Notes: generated by a model not told the origin, from the letters alone. 64,000 nucleotides of DNA from CAWCQC01 sp963819905 (GCA_963819905.1 CAWFXP010000009.1:682001-746000); one strand, 5' to 3'. Numbered from the stretch's first letter, positions 8,149-16,776 are shown. Made by a program: numbers and translations.

Positions 8149-9162
8149 ATGAAGCGCGTCGTCGTTGGTCACTACGGTGGCCCCGAGGTCTTGCAGGTGG
8201 TCGAGGAGGACGATCCCAGACCGGGTCCGGGGGAGGTGCGCGTCCGGGTTCTCGCCGCCGGTGTGTCGTTCAGTGATGCCCTACTGCGCGCCGGTGTCTA
8301 TCTCGGCGGCCCGAAGCCGCCGTTCACGCCCGGCTACGAGCTCGTCGGCGTCGTAGACGCGCTCGGCTCGGGCTGTTCGAGGCTGCGAGAGGGAGACCAT
8401 GTCGCTGTGCTGACGGTGTGGGGCGCCGACGCGGAGCGTGTCTGCGTGCCGGAGAGGTACGCGGTCGAGGTGCCCGAGGACCTCGACCCGGCGGAGGTCG
8501 TGAGCCTCGTTCTTCCCTACATGACCGCCTACCAGCTACTTCACCGCGTGGCGAGGGTCAAGAGCGGGGAGACGGTGCTCGTGCACGGCGCAGCCGGCAG
8601 GGTGGGCACCGCGGTCCTCGAGCTCGGAGCGCTGGCCGGGCTTCGCCTCTACGGGACTGCGTCAGCTCGCGACCGCGATGCGGTCGAGCGCCTCGGCGCG
8701 GTCGCGATCGACTACCGCAACGAGGATTTCCTGGAGCGGGTGCGTAGCCTCCCCGGGAAAGGCGTCGACATTGTGCTCGACGGGCTCGGTGGCGCGATGT
8801 CGGTTCGCTCCTTCCACGCGCTGCGGCCGGGCGGAAGGCTGGTCGTGTTCGGCTACTCCTCCGCGCTCACACAGGGGCGCAGGAGCCGGCGAGCGTGGCT
8901 CAAGTGGAACGCGCAGACCGCGAGCGTTTTTCTCTGGGGCCTGCTCTCGCCCCGCCGGCGGGTCCACGGCTACCGGATCGACAAGCTGCGCAACCGCCAC
9001 CCGGAGTGGTTCCGGGAGGACTTCCTCGCGCTACTCGAACTGCTTCGCCGTGGCGAGATCCACCCGGTCGTGTCCGAGCGCCTGCCACTCACCGAAGTGC
9101 GCCGAGCGCACGAGCTGCTCGAGAGCTCGGCGGCCGCGGGAAAGCTCGTGCTCGTGCCATAA
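8149..9162 (+). CDS. zinc-binding dehydrogenase family (MDR) oxidoreductase
   Basis: A 337-residue quinone-oxidoreductase-like protein: GPEVLQVVEEDDPRPGPGEV at the N-terminus, AGVSFSDALLRAGVY, PPFTPGYELVGVV, and the cofactor site VLVHGAAGRVGTAVLELGAL. The catalytic-zinc ligands of true alcohol dehydrogenases are not seen. ATG 8149 is chosen over the in-frame start at 8125, because the family starts at MKRVVV and a purine-rich stretch precedes it. Together with the oxidoreductase at 5890 it makes two separately regulated MDRs in this region. Confidence 0.85.
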   Translation: MKRVVVGHYGGPEVLQVVEEDDPRPGPGEVRVRVLAAGVSFSDALLRAGVYLGGPKPPFTPGYELVGVVDALGSGCSRLREGDHVAVLTVWGADAERVCVPERYAVEVPEDLDPAEVVSLVLPYMTAYQLLHRVARVKSGETVLVHGAAGRVGTAVLELGALAGLRLYGTASARDRDAVERLGAVAIDYRNEDFLERVRSLPGKGVDIVLDGLGGAMSVRSFHALRPGGRLVVFGYSSALTQGRRSRRAWLKWNAQTASVFLWGLLSPRRRVHGYRIDKLRNRHPEWFREDFLALLELLRRGEIHPVVSERLPLTEVRRAHELLESSAAAGKLVLVP

Positions 9163-9211
9163 CAAGGATCCGCATGCGGGGTCTCCCGCAGGGCGGGCGA
9201 AAGGAGGGACT

Positions 9212-10092
9212 GTGACCGTAAGCACTACATATGAGGAACAAGAAACGCGAGGCGGCGTGCTGACGTCGTACAAGGACGCACCCACGCGCACCATTACCGC
9301 CGGTGGGACGACCTATGCGTACCGGGAGCTGGGGCCGAAGGGCGGCATGCCCGTCGTGTTCTTCGTGCACCTGGCTGCGACGCTGGACAACTGGGACCCC
9401 CGCATCATCGACTCCATCGCGAAGAACCGGCACGTCATCGCCTTTGACAACAAGGGGGTCGGCGCGTCCACCGGGCAGGTACCCGACAGCGTCGAGGCGA
9501 TGGCCGACGACGCGTACGCGTTCATCAAGGCTCTCGGGTTGGACAAGATCGACATCCTCTCTTTTCCCTCGGTGGCTTCATCGCCCAGGCCCTCGTCGTC
9601 AAGCACCCCGAGCTCGTCCGCAAGCTCGTCCTCACCGGTACCGGACCCAAGGGCGGCAAGGACATCGACAAGGTCGCCGGCATCACCTACTGGGACATGC
9701 TGCGAGCGACCCTGACCCGCTCCGATGCGAAGGAGTTCCTGTTCTTCAACCGCAACGCCACCGGCAAGGCCGCAGCGAAGGCGTTCGTCAAGCGGCTCGA
9801 GGAACGCACCGTCGACCGCGATGCGCCGATCAAGGTCAAGGCGTTCCGGACGCAGTTGAAGGCGATCAAGAAGTGGGGACGCGGCACGCCCCATGACCTG
9901 TCGAAGATCACCCACCCGACCCTGATCGCCAACGGCGACAACGACCGCATGGTGCCCTCGAACCTCTCCGAGGACCTGCACCGGCGCATCGAGGGCTCCG
10001 AGCTGATCATCTACGCCGACTCCGGCCACGGCGGCATCTTCCAGTTCCACGACAAGTTCGCCCCCGCCGCCATCGAGTTCCTCGACCGCTGA
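9212..10092 (+). pseudogene. alpha/beta hydrolase, single frameshift at the nucleophile elbow
   Basis: The GTG at 9212 follows AAGGAGG. The first frame reads GGTTYAYRELGPKGGMPVVF, the HLAATLDNWD oxyanion region and DNKGVGAS. A missing T in the TTTT run at 9562-9565 shifts the frame; restoring it gives DILSFSLGGFIAQALV, the nucleophile-elbow region. The downstream frame continues through HPTLIANGDNDRMVPS and DSGHGGIFQ to 10092. The corrected length is about 293 residues, normal for the family. The loss is probably a homopolymer error, and the gene is then intact. It sits 50 bases after the MDR gene, likely in its operon. Confidence 0.7.
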
Positions 10093-10118
10093 CCATCCCC
10101 ACGAACAGAGGCAACAGA

Positions 10119-10862
10119 GTGGGAACGACACCCCCGTCCGCGACGAAGCCCTTTGTCTCGTCGATTCTGCTGTGGATGCGCACCGACCAACCGCGGCAGG
10201 TGGGCATGGACTACTGGAAGGGGCCGCACTCGAAGATCATCTCGGCGACGCCGGGATTCGAGGAATACCGGCAGATCCATCTGGCGGAGAACAATCCTGG
10301 GCTGTGGCCGGCAATCAGCGGCGTCGAGACCGTCATCCCGAGCGAGCGCAGGATCAACGGGGTTGCCGAGGCCACATTCGCTTCGGCTCTCTCCCCGCTG
10401 CGGGGCCGCAAGCAGACCAAGCTCGCCTATAAGGACGAATTGAATGTGTTCCGGCGCACGTTGCTCTACGCTGGACCGCCGCGCTCGGCGCGCTGGTACG
10501 ACGTCGCTCGACCCGAGGAGAAGGTGGGCGCGCGCAGCCTGATCTACGTGCGCAAGCGCGAGGACACCAGAACTCGTGCGTTCCGAAAGTTCCTCACGGG
10601 CGAGCTCGTGCCCGCTCTCGCAGGCACGGGGGCGCTGAGAGAGCTCCGGACCCAGGTCTTCATGCCGTGGAACCGAAGACTCTGGAACACGCCGAACGTC
10701 GCGCACGACAATCCCACCGAACAGCGGTTCCACGCCTCACTCATCCTCGGCTTCACCGATGCCCACGCTCTGGGGCGTTCTACGGCAGCGAGCGGATCGC
10801 AGCACTCTCAGACCAGTTGGGCAACTGGTGGCAACCCACGGCAACGGTTTTCGTGTGTCTGA
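10119..10862 (+). pseudogene. EthD-like dimeric alpha/beta-barrel protein, 3' end shifted
   Basis: Starts at GTG 10119, 26 bases after the hydrolase. MDYWKGPHSKIISATPGFEE matches EthD-type ferredoxin-like domains, and a second half (SLIYVRKREDTRTRAFRKFL) looks like a repeat of it. Near 10772-10775 (GGGG) one G seems lost; the alternative frame continues sensibly with AFYGSERIAALSDQLGNWWQ. The product as read ends in 30 unlikely residues. EthD proteins often accompany oxidoreductases of xenobiotic breakdown; the role here is unknown. Confidence 0.5.
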
Positions 10863-10869
10863 GCCGCTT

Positions 10870-11035
10870 TCGAGGTCATCCCATCTGCCACCGGTTGGCC
10901 GTCGGGCGGGCCGAGCAGCACGAAGTCGTCGCTTTCACCACTCTCCCGGCGCACGTAGCCGAGTGCCGCCTCCCAGAATTCAGTCTGGCGCTGCAGATCG
11001 TCCACGCGCAAGACCATCGAGCCGATTCGAATCAT
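10870..11035 (-). pseudogene. VOC/glyoxalase-fold protein, N-terminal fragment
   Basis: IGSMVLRVDDLQRQTEFWEA and GESDDFVLLGPPDG are the first ~50 residues of a vicinal-oxygen-chelate domain. Homology stops near 10870-10880, where the sequence runs into the tail of the EthD gene. The metal-ligand-bearing second half is gone. A deletion that fused two converging genes would explain it. Confidence 0.55.
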
Positions 11036-11062
11036 CGCGGTGATGGTACGCCGGAAGTGGCT

Positions 11063-11547
11063 TTATTCCTCGCCTTCCCAGTATTCGAGCTCAGGCCCGG
11101 GGCGAGCGAAGATGATCCGCTCGCCGGGGACGCTCCGCGCGCCGATCTTGCCGGTGTCGAGGTACTCGACGATGTCCGGCGCGATCAGCGTGGAGAGCAT
11201 GAGGACGCGGACGGGCGCGTCCGTGTCGTTACGGATCTGGTGCCCGCCCTCCTTGCCGCGCGGGAACGCGACGACGTCGCCCTGGCGCAGCTGCTGCTCG
11301 CCCTCGTCCGTGCGCAGCGTCGGCTCGCCGCGGAGGACGATCGCCCATTCCTCGTTCGCGTGGTGGGTGTGAAATGGCCCCTGCTTGTTACCCGGCTCGA
11401 CCTCGTACATGCTCGAGCCGATCAGCTCGGCGTCGGTGTGCGCGCCGACCCAGGCGTCCTTGAAGCGCCAGCCCTCGCGCTCTTCCGTGCGATCCCACTC
11501 GTCTGCGTTGAGATTGAAGAGTCTGCGTTGAGATTGAAGATCTTCAT
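11063..11547 (-). pseudogene. cupin-domain protein, broken by a 20-base tandem duplication
   Basis: From the ATG at 11547 the gene reads MKIFNLNAD, then loses frame because bases 11501-11520 are repeated exactly at 11521-11540. With one copy removed it reads on as EWDRTEEREGWRFKDAW through the cupin motif GPFHTHHANEEWAIVLRGEP and the second motif GDVVAFPRGKEGGHQI to 11063 (~154 residues). The His-x-His-x-Glu ligands are present. As written, only a shorter product from ATG 11410 could be made, and it keeps the cupin motif. Confidence 0.7.
11501..11540. repeat. exact 20-base tandem duplication inside the cupin gene
   Basis: The unit GTCTGCGTTGAGATTGAAGA occurs twice head to tail. Twenty is not a multiple of three, so it shifts the cupin frame after the ninth codon. 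The gap 11548-11676 upstream holds no gene. Confidence 0.95.
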
Positions 11548-11676
11548 GCGGAAAGCCTAGTAGTAGGACTTTGTTAGCTCCTTAGCCGCGTAGACGGAGG
11601 CAGCCCCGAATCGGTCGACGGAACATTGCAGTAGCCCTTCAACCTCCTTGGTCCGCGAATCGGCCGGGGAGCTTGC

Positions 11677-12184
11677 CTAGTCGGGAAGCGTTCGTGGGAG
11701 CCCGAAGTGCGGGAAGACGCTGACGTCTCCGAGCCAGGTCATCGCGGAGATGCGGTCGCCCTGGAGCGTGAGCACGATGAGTGCGTAGGCGCGCGTGATC
11801 GCTGCGTGCGCGTCCGCGAGATAGACGCCGTAGGCGGGCTGTCCGTTGGCTCGTGTGGGGACGAGCCTGAGCTGTGCGCCGCGTCGGATTGCTCGGTCGC
11901 GCAGCAGCGCGGCGATTGCCGTGGGGCCCTGGTACTCGTAGGGTTGAGGCGGCATTCTCACCCAGGCGTCGTCGGTTAGCAGGGAGACGACGGCGTCGAC
12001 ATCGCCACGTACGTAAGCGGCGGCGAAGCGGCCCACGAGCTCGCGCTCGCGCCTGGAGCCGGGCGTCGGGGCGCCCTCCAGCTCGGCTGCCGACACGTGC
12101 TCGGCGAGCGTTGCTCGCGCGCGTTGGAGTGCGCCTTTAACCGCCGCGTCGCTGGTGTCGAGCATGCCGGCCACCTCGGCGCCA
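11677..12184 (-). pseudogene. ECF sigma factor with SnoaL-like C-terminus, N-terminally truncated
   Basis: The protein opens inside sigma region 4 (AEVAGMLDTSDAAVKGALQR, the last HTH helices) and continues with a SnoaL/NTF2-like domain (GRFAAAYVRGDVDAVVSLLT, then WVRMPPQPYEYQG). This layout is that of SigJ/ECF41-like sigma factors, normally ~300 residues. Sigma region 2 and the first half of region 4 are missing. Homology stops near 12184, where an EamA transporter fragment on the other strand begins. It cannot work as a sigma factor as read. Confidence 0.65.
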
Positions 12185-12189
12185 CGTCG

Positions 12190-12452
12190 CGTCGAGCGCC
12201 GCGCGGCTGCGAACGGCGTTCTGGCCGTCCGCGAGCTCGGGCTTCGTCACGGCGCTCGCGCAGGCGACGCTCTTCGAGGCGCTCGACCGCGGGCGCGTGA
12301 GCGTCGTGGCTCCGATCGTGGCCACAGGGGTTCTCTGGACCGTGGTGTTCGCCGCGATCTTGCTCGGCCGCAGCGAGCTCGTCGGCAGGCGGCTGTTCGT
12401 GGTGGCGCTGCTCGTCGTTGCGGGCAGCACGCTCGTCGGCGCGACGCGCTGA
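12190..12452 (+). pseudogene. EamA/DMT-family transporter, C-terminal fragment
   Basis: A frame without a start reads SSGFVTALAQATLFEALDRG, VSVVAPIVATGVLWTVVFA and FVVALLVVAGSTLVGATR, then TGA at 12452. These are the last two or three membrane helices of an EamA permease. The first ~200 residues are absent, and the fragment abuts the truncated sigma gene. Confidence 0.6.
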
Positions 12453-12461
12453 GGTCTCACC

Positions 12462-12992
12462 TCACGCTCGTTCCGGCTCGTAGCGAAGCAGCACCACACC
12501 CGAGTCGTACGCCTCCGTCCCGAGCAGCGTCAGCCGAAGCTTCTCCTCCTCCCAGAACGGCCGCTCGCCCTTGCCCCACACGGCCGGGTGCACCGAGAAC
12601 CAGAATTCGTCGACGAGGCCGGCCGCGAGGAGATTCCGCGTCAGCTCGCCGCAGCCGTTCGTTATCAGGTCTCCGTCGCGCTCCGCCTTCAGCTTCGCCA
12701 CGGCGTCCTCGAGCTCGCCTTTCAGCAGCGTCGCGCTCCAGGTCAGCGGCTCTTGGAGCGTGCGCGACGCGACGAACTTCGGCATGGGGTTGAGCCGGTC
12801 CGCCCACTCTCCTTCGGCCGCCATCCAGTAGGCGGCGAGCCCCTCGTAGTTCTTGCGCCCGTACAGAAGCGCTGTGTCGCCCTCGAACATCCGCAGCGAC
12901 GCCTCCATGTGGTCGCCTTCCGGCACGAACCACTGCTCGACGGTCATGACGCCGTCGACCGTCATCGCCGTCAAGACGATTAGCCTGCTCAT
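12462..12992 (-). CDS. dihydrofolate reductase-like (RibD C-terminal domain) protein
   Basis: A 176-residue protein with the RibD_C/DHFR fold: MSRLIVLTAMTVDGV at the start, LLYGRKNYEGL (cofactor-loop equivalent), FVASRTLQEPLTW, GDLITNGCGELTRNLLAAGL and VDEFWFSVHPAVWGKGERPF. NADPH-dependent reduction of an unknown small substrate is likely; it is not a folate-pathway FolA. It is the first of three relatives within 1.8 kb. Confidence 0.85.
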   Translation of the reverse strand: MSRLIVLTAMTVDGVMTVEQWFVPEGDHMEASLRMFEGDTALLYGRKNYEGLAAYWMAAEGEWADRLNPMPKFVASRTLQEPLTWSATLLKGELEDAVAKLKAERDGDLITNGCGELTRNLLAAGLVDEFWFSVHPAVWGKGERPFWEEEKLRLTLLGTEAYDSGVVLLRYEPERA

Positions 12993-13133
12993 TGCTCCTC
13001 CTCGGGGTGCTCGTCTATTGGATTCGGCACTTCCTCAGACGGCTCGGAAGTCTGGAATTCATCGCCGGCCCAACGAAGTCCAGAACTTCATCGCGATCAT
13101 CGTCGGCCGCTTCGATGCGATGAGCTTGAAGTT

Positions 13134-13350
13134 ATGCTGATCTACTCGATGAGCGTCTCGGTGGACGGCTTTATCGCCGACCGCGAGGGCGCGTTCGGGT
13201 GGACGGCCCCTAGTGAGGAAATTGTTTCGTTCTCCACCTCGCGCAGGTCCGCGAGTTCGGCGGCTGTCTGTTAGGCCGCAGGCTTTACGAGACGATGCGC
13301 TGGTGTGGGAGACGGATCCGTCGCTGCGCGAGGCAACGCATCCGTCGCTG
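13134..13350 (+). pseudogene. RibD-C/DHFR-like protein, decayed
   Basis: MLIYSMSVSVDGFIADREGA from ATG 13134 is the family N-terminus. The frame is then lost: HLAQVREFGGCLLGRRLYET continues in a second frame and VWETDPSLREAT in a third. The remaining ~100 residues are absent. The rest, to 13691, contains no gene I recognise. Confidence 0.6.
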
Positions 13351-13691
13351 TCGTGTGTCCCGCCGCGCTCCCGTCCTGCGAGGAAAGGAGAGGGAGTGCG
13401 TGCATCGGTCGCGCCGGGCGCCGGGCATTTCGTCGCCGCAGCCCACGGTTTGCAGAGCGGATTCGCGTTGCATGACTACGCCACTTAGGAGCGCGAGTCG
13501 GTCACAGCCGGCCGACAAGTGCCAGAGTCCGCTGCGCCGCGACCCGAGGGACCGGACGCGGTCGCTCGGATGTGCGGCCGATCTCGCGCATCCTAGGCTC
13601 GAGGCTCGGCAGCGTAGGATGACCGCCGATGACTGAGCCGAGGTAGCCTCGCAAGGCGTCCTGGCGCGAGCTGCCGCCTGCCGACAAACCG

Positions 13692-14258
13692 ATGAGACCG
13701 CTTCGCTACTCGATCAACGTCACCCTCGACGGCTGCGTTGATCACCAGGTGGGGATCCCGGACGAGGAGTCGCATCGCTACTGGGCCGCCAGCCTGGAGC
13801 GCGCCGATGCCCTGCTGTTTGGCCGGGTGACCTACGAGATGATGGAGGCAGCGTGGCGGCAACCGGCGACGGGAACATGGCCGGACTGGATGGATGACGC
13901 AGACATCGCCTTCGCCCAGAAGATCGACGGGGCCAAGAAGTACGTCGTGTCGAGCACCCTGGACCAGGTCGATTGGAACGCGGAGCTCGTGCACGGCGAC
14001 CTGGGCAAAGCCGTTCGGAGGCTCAAGGAGGGGCCGGGCGAAGGCCTGTTCGTGGGCGGCGTGACTCTCCCGCTGGCCTTGGCGGATCTGGGATTGATCG
14101 ACGAGTACGAGTTCGTCGTGCAGCCCGTCCTGGCCGGCCACGGACCGACGTTGCTCGCCGGCCTGCGCGAGCGGGTCGAACTGAAGCTCGTGGACCGCCA
14201 CGAGTTCCAGTCCGGAGCGGTCGCTCTGCGCTACCAACCCAGCCGAGCCACGGCGTGA
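13692..14258 (+). CDS. dihydrofolate reductase-like (RibD C-terminal domain) protein
   Basis: A 188-residue protein: LRYSINVTLDGCVDH, ADALLFGRVTYEMMEAAWRQ, YVVSSTLDQVDWN, GLFVGGVTLPLALADLGLID and YEFVVQPVLAGHGPTL follow the RibD_C pattern in order. It is only distantly similar to the relative at 12462, so recent duplication is unlikely. The substrate is unknown. The gap 14259-14609 holds no gene; a T-arm-like stretch near 14415-14440 (TTCAAATCCCGC) is its only visible structure. Confidence 0.85.
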   Translation: MRPLRYSINVTLDGCVDHQVGIPDEESHRYWAASLERADALLFGRVTYEMMEAAWRQPATGTWPDWMDDADIAFAQKIDGAKKYVVSSTLDQVDWNAELVHGDLGKAVRRLKEGPGEGLFVGGVTLPLALADLGLIDEYEFVVQPVLAGHGPTLLAGLRERVELKLVDRHEFQSGAVALRYQPSRATA

Positions 14259-14611
14259 CGGTCGGCTGGCTCCCGGGGACGCGGGCACCGGCGGGCCCTC
14301 GCGCCGATCGCGCCCCCTTGGAAACGGGGCACAGCTCCTGGGGGGTTGCCGCTTCCGGTTGCGGCCGGAGCCTTCACGGCAGCTCTCGCACCTCCGCGAA
14401 CCGATCGCCGGTCGCGGGAAGGTGTTCAAATCCCGCCCCCGTTATGAACCTGCGACCCACGGCTCGGCGGAGTCGAAAGTGCGCGTCGGCGTCGCGGAGA
14501 CGGTGCGTTCTGGAACTGAAAGCTCCATAAACGGCTCCATACCTGGCGCACGTTGGCCGCTGTGCAAATCGATCTGAACCAAAAAAGCGCCAGAATGCGG
14601 GTCTTTTGCAG

Positions 14612-14684
14612 AGCCCTCTGACGGACTCGAACCGTCGACCCCCTCCTTACCATGGAGGTGCTCTACCAACTGAGCTAAGAGGGC
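14612..14684 (-). tRNA. tRNA-Thr(GGT)
   Basis: A full cloverleaf: acceptor GCCCTCT/AGAGGGC, D arm GCTC..GAGC, anticodon arm CCTCC-ATGGTAA-GGAGG with anticodon GGT, and T arm GACGG-TTCGAGT-CCGTC. CCA is not encoded. Its 3' half (14610-14658) is copied at 1535 and 5630, marking this gene as the parent or the integration target. Confidence 0.95.
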
Positions 14685-14723
14685 GCTCCGCCGGATTCTA
14701 GACGGCCCGCCTCCGACGGCGGC

Positions 14724-15452
14724 TCAGAGGTTCCAGCCGCCGGCGACCTCGATCACCTGGCCGGTCACATACTCGGCTCCCGGTGACACGAGATAGAGGA
14801 CGGCGTCGACCACTTCGTCGAGGCGTCCCACCCTCCCCGACGGGATCTCGCGCTCGGGCAGCGTGGGCGAGTTCTCGATCACGCCCGGGGCGACCACGTT
14901 GGCGGTGATCCCGTTCGCCGCCTCCGCCTTCGCGATCGACTTCGTGAGGATGACGACGCCGGTCTTGGCGATCGCGTACGGGACGATTGCGGGGCGCGCG
15001 ACGAGGTTCTGCGTTCCCGCGTAGCCGAGGTTGACGATCCGGCCCCGGCCCTGCTCGCGCATGATCGGGACTGCGGTCTGGCACGTCGCGAACGTCGCCG
15101 TCAGGTTCGTGGCGATCACGTCGTCCCATTCCTCGATGGCGAGCTCGTCGAGCCGCTTGAACACGTAGTTCCCGACGTTGTTGACGAGCACGTCGAGCCG
15201 GCCGAGCGCCTCCCTCGCCTCATCCACCAGAGCGCTTGCCGCGGCGGGATCGGTGAGATCGGCCGCCAGCTTGATCGAGCGAGCTCCGAGGCTTTCGGCG
15301 TCGCGCCGCGTCGACTCCGCCGCCTCCGCCGAGCGACGGTAGTGGATGGCGACGTCGTAGCCGGCGCCGGCCAGGCCGAGCGCGATCGCGCGTCCGATGC
15401 CACCGCCGGCTCCCGTCACGAGCGCGGCGCCGGTGCTCACGCGGGCTTCCAA
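14724..15452 (-). CDS. SDR-family oxidoreductase, FabG-like
   Basis: A 242-residue classical short-chain dehydrogenase: cofactor motif TGAGGGIG, NNVG after strand 4, active-site YAIAK (Tyr and Lys) and the C-terminal PGVIENS/VTGQVIEVAGG. The R in HYRRS after strand 2 suggests NADP(H). It could be 3-oxoacyl-ACP reductase or a general ketoreductase. The start is ATG 15452, or the GTG four codons later. Confidence 0.85.
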   Translation of the reverse strand: MEARVSTGAALVTGAGGGIGRAIALGLAGAGYDVAIHYRRSAEAAESTRRDAESLGARSIKLAADLTDPAAASALVDEAREALGRLDVLVNNVGNYVFKRLDELAIEEWDDVIATNLTATFATCQTAVPIMREQGRGRIVNLGYAGTQNLVARPAIVPYAIAKTGVVILTKSIAKAEAANGITANVVAPGVIENSPTLPEREIPSGRVGRLDEVVDAVLYLVSPGAEYVTGQVIEVAGGWNL

Positions 15453-15465
15453 GGAGAGGCCTCGT

Positions 15466-16605
15466 CTACCAGCGAAGGGTCGCCGCCACTCCGCCCTCGT
15501 CCGCGAGCCGGCGGGCGCTCTCGCCGGCGACGAGCGAGATGGCCGCGTCGGTCTCGACCGCGCGCTCGATCATCACCTCGACGAGGTCGCTCGGACCCTG
15601 CGCGAGGATCGCTCCGCTCTCGTCCACGGCCCCTTGAAGCTCGGCCCGGCTGTCGAGGAGGAGGCGCTGGACGCGACCGGCGCGGAGTGCCTCGAGCACG
15701 TCCTTCGCGCCGGCGGCGCCGTGTCCGCCCGAGTGGGCGCCGTCGAGAGCGCGCTCGACCAGCATCCGCTCGCGTGCGTCAGTCGCGGCTTCGAGATCGG
15801 AGGCGAGCGCCAGCGCGACGTCGCGCAGGGCGAGCCCGGCGACGTCTCGATCGCTCGTCACGATCTCGCGGTCGGGCTGCGACACGGCCTCGACGACCGG
15901 TGCGCGCAGCTGAGGCTGACCCGAGACGGCAACCCGGTCCCAGCCGCGTTCCTCGGCCATCGCCGCGATCTCGTGGACGACGCCGTGGAGCTCGCGCACC
16001 TGATGCTCCTCGACCCGCCGCTCGAAGCGCTCGCGCTGGGCAACGCTCTGCTGGCCGCGAACCGCGCTCGGGGCGGCACGGCCCCGAAGCTCGCGCCAGG
16101 TGTCGGTCTCGACGCCGAGGTCGTAGCGGAGCAGCTCCTGTGGCGCTCCGAGGCGCTGCTCGACGACTCGGATCGCGGCCTTCGACACCGCGACGAGGCC
16201 CGCGGCCCGCCCGCGGTCGAGGGCCTCGACGAGCGGTCGCAGGTACGCGCGTTCGGCAAGGCGCACCGTGGTGGGCAAGGGTACCTGGAGGGAGATCACC
16301 TCGGCGTCGTCGCGTGACCCGACCCCGGCGAACAGCGCGCGGCCGCGGCCGGACAAGCGGGCATCGAGGAGGTCGCCGAGCTGCGGTTCGATTCTCTCGA
16401 GGCAGCCCTCGAGCGCGTACCTGCGCTTCCGGTCGCCGTCGCCCTTCGCCTGCTCGACGAGGGCGTGCAGGGCGGATCGGGTCGACACGACCCAGGTGGC
16501 CCGCTGGCTCGCCTCTCGGGCCGGATCGACTTCCGCGTACACCGAGAGGACGCCGAGGTCGTCGCGGAGACCGGCGATGGCGGCGAGGGAGATGTCAGGC
16601 GGCAT
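15466..16605 (-). CDS. eRF1/Vms1-like (baeRF-type) protein
   Basis: A 379-residue protein. Residues ~1-120 begin DISLAAIAGLRDDLGVLSVY and include GRGRALFAGVGSRDDAEVIS. The middle has LVEALDRGRAAGLVAVSKAA followed by an E-rich linker, and the C-terminus has an RNase-H/L7Ae-like layout (AGRVQRLLLDSRAEL). This order matches the bacterial/archaeal eRF1-like families related to Vms1/ANKZF1, which act on peptidyl-tRNA or stalled ribosomes. The assignment is from pattern memory. ATG 16605 is used; the upstream ATG at 16650 adds unconserved residues. Confidence 0.6.
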   Translation of the reverse strand: MPPDISLAAIAGLRDDLGVLSVYAEVDPAREASQRATWVVSTRSALHALVEQAKGDGDRKRRYALEGCLERIEPQLGDLLDARLSGRGRALFAGVGSRDDAEVISLQVPLPTTVRLAERAYLRPLVEALDRGRAAGLVAVSKAAIRVVEQRLGAPQELLRYDLGVETDTWRELRGRAAPSAVRGQQSVAQRERFERRVEEHQVRELHGVVHEIAAMAEERGWDRVAVSGQPQLRAPVVEAVSQPDREIVTSDRDVAGLALRDVALALASDLEAATDARERMLVERALDGAHSGGHGAAGAKDVLEALRAGRVQRLLLDSRAELQGAVDESGAILAQGPSDLVEVMIERAVETDAAISLVAGESARRLADEGGVAATLRW

Positions 16606-16679
16606 GAAGGCGTTCGCCCGGTTTGCCCAGGTGGCGGAATCGTAGACCACCCGGCCTCTGGGCCATGGGGTGCGCGAGG

Positions 16680-16761
16680 TGGGGGAGGGAGGATTCGAAC
16701 CTCCGAAGGCGGTGCCAACCGGTTTACAGCCGGTCCCCTTTGGCCACTCGGGAACTCCCCC
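16680..16761 (-). tRNA. tRNA-Tyr(GTA)
   Basis: Acceptor GGGGGAG/CTCCCCC, anticodon arm ACCGG-CTGTAAA-CCGGT with anticodon GTA, a long class II variable arm, T arm GGAGG-TTCGAAT-CCTCC and discriminator A. CCA is not encoded. It is co-directional with the eRF1-like gene downstream. Confidence 0.95.
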
Positions 16762-16776
16762 GCGAGCGGGGTCAGT

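Noticed and set aside
14410..14440. T-arm-like stretch (TTCAAATCCCGC) that could be a tmRNA or tRNA 3' end
   Set aside because: The stem is interrupted by extra bases and no matching acceptor, tmRNA tag region or other arm was found nearby.
1..14684. Defence island or biosynthetic cluster in the accessory region
   Set aside because: No nuclease, helicase, toxin, methyltransferase, NRPS/PKS or transposase motif is visible; the genes are scattered enzymes and regulators.
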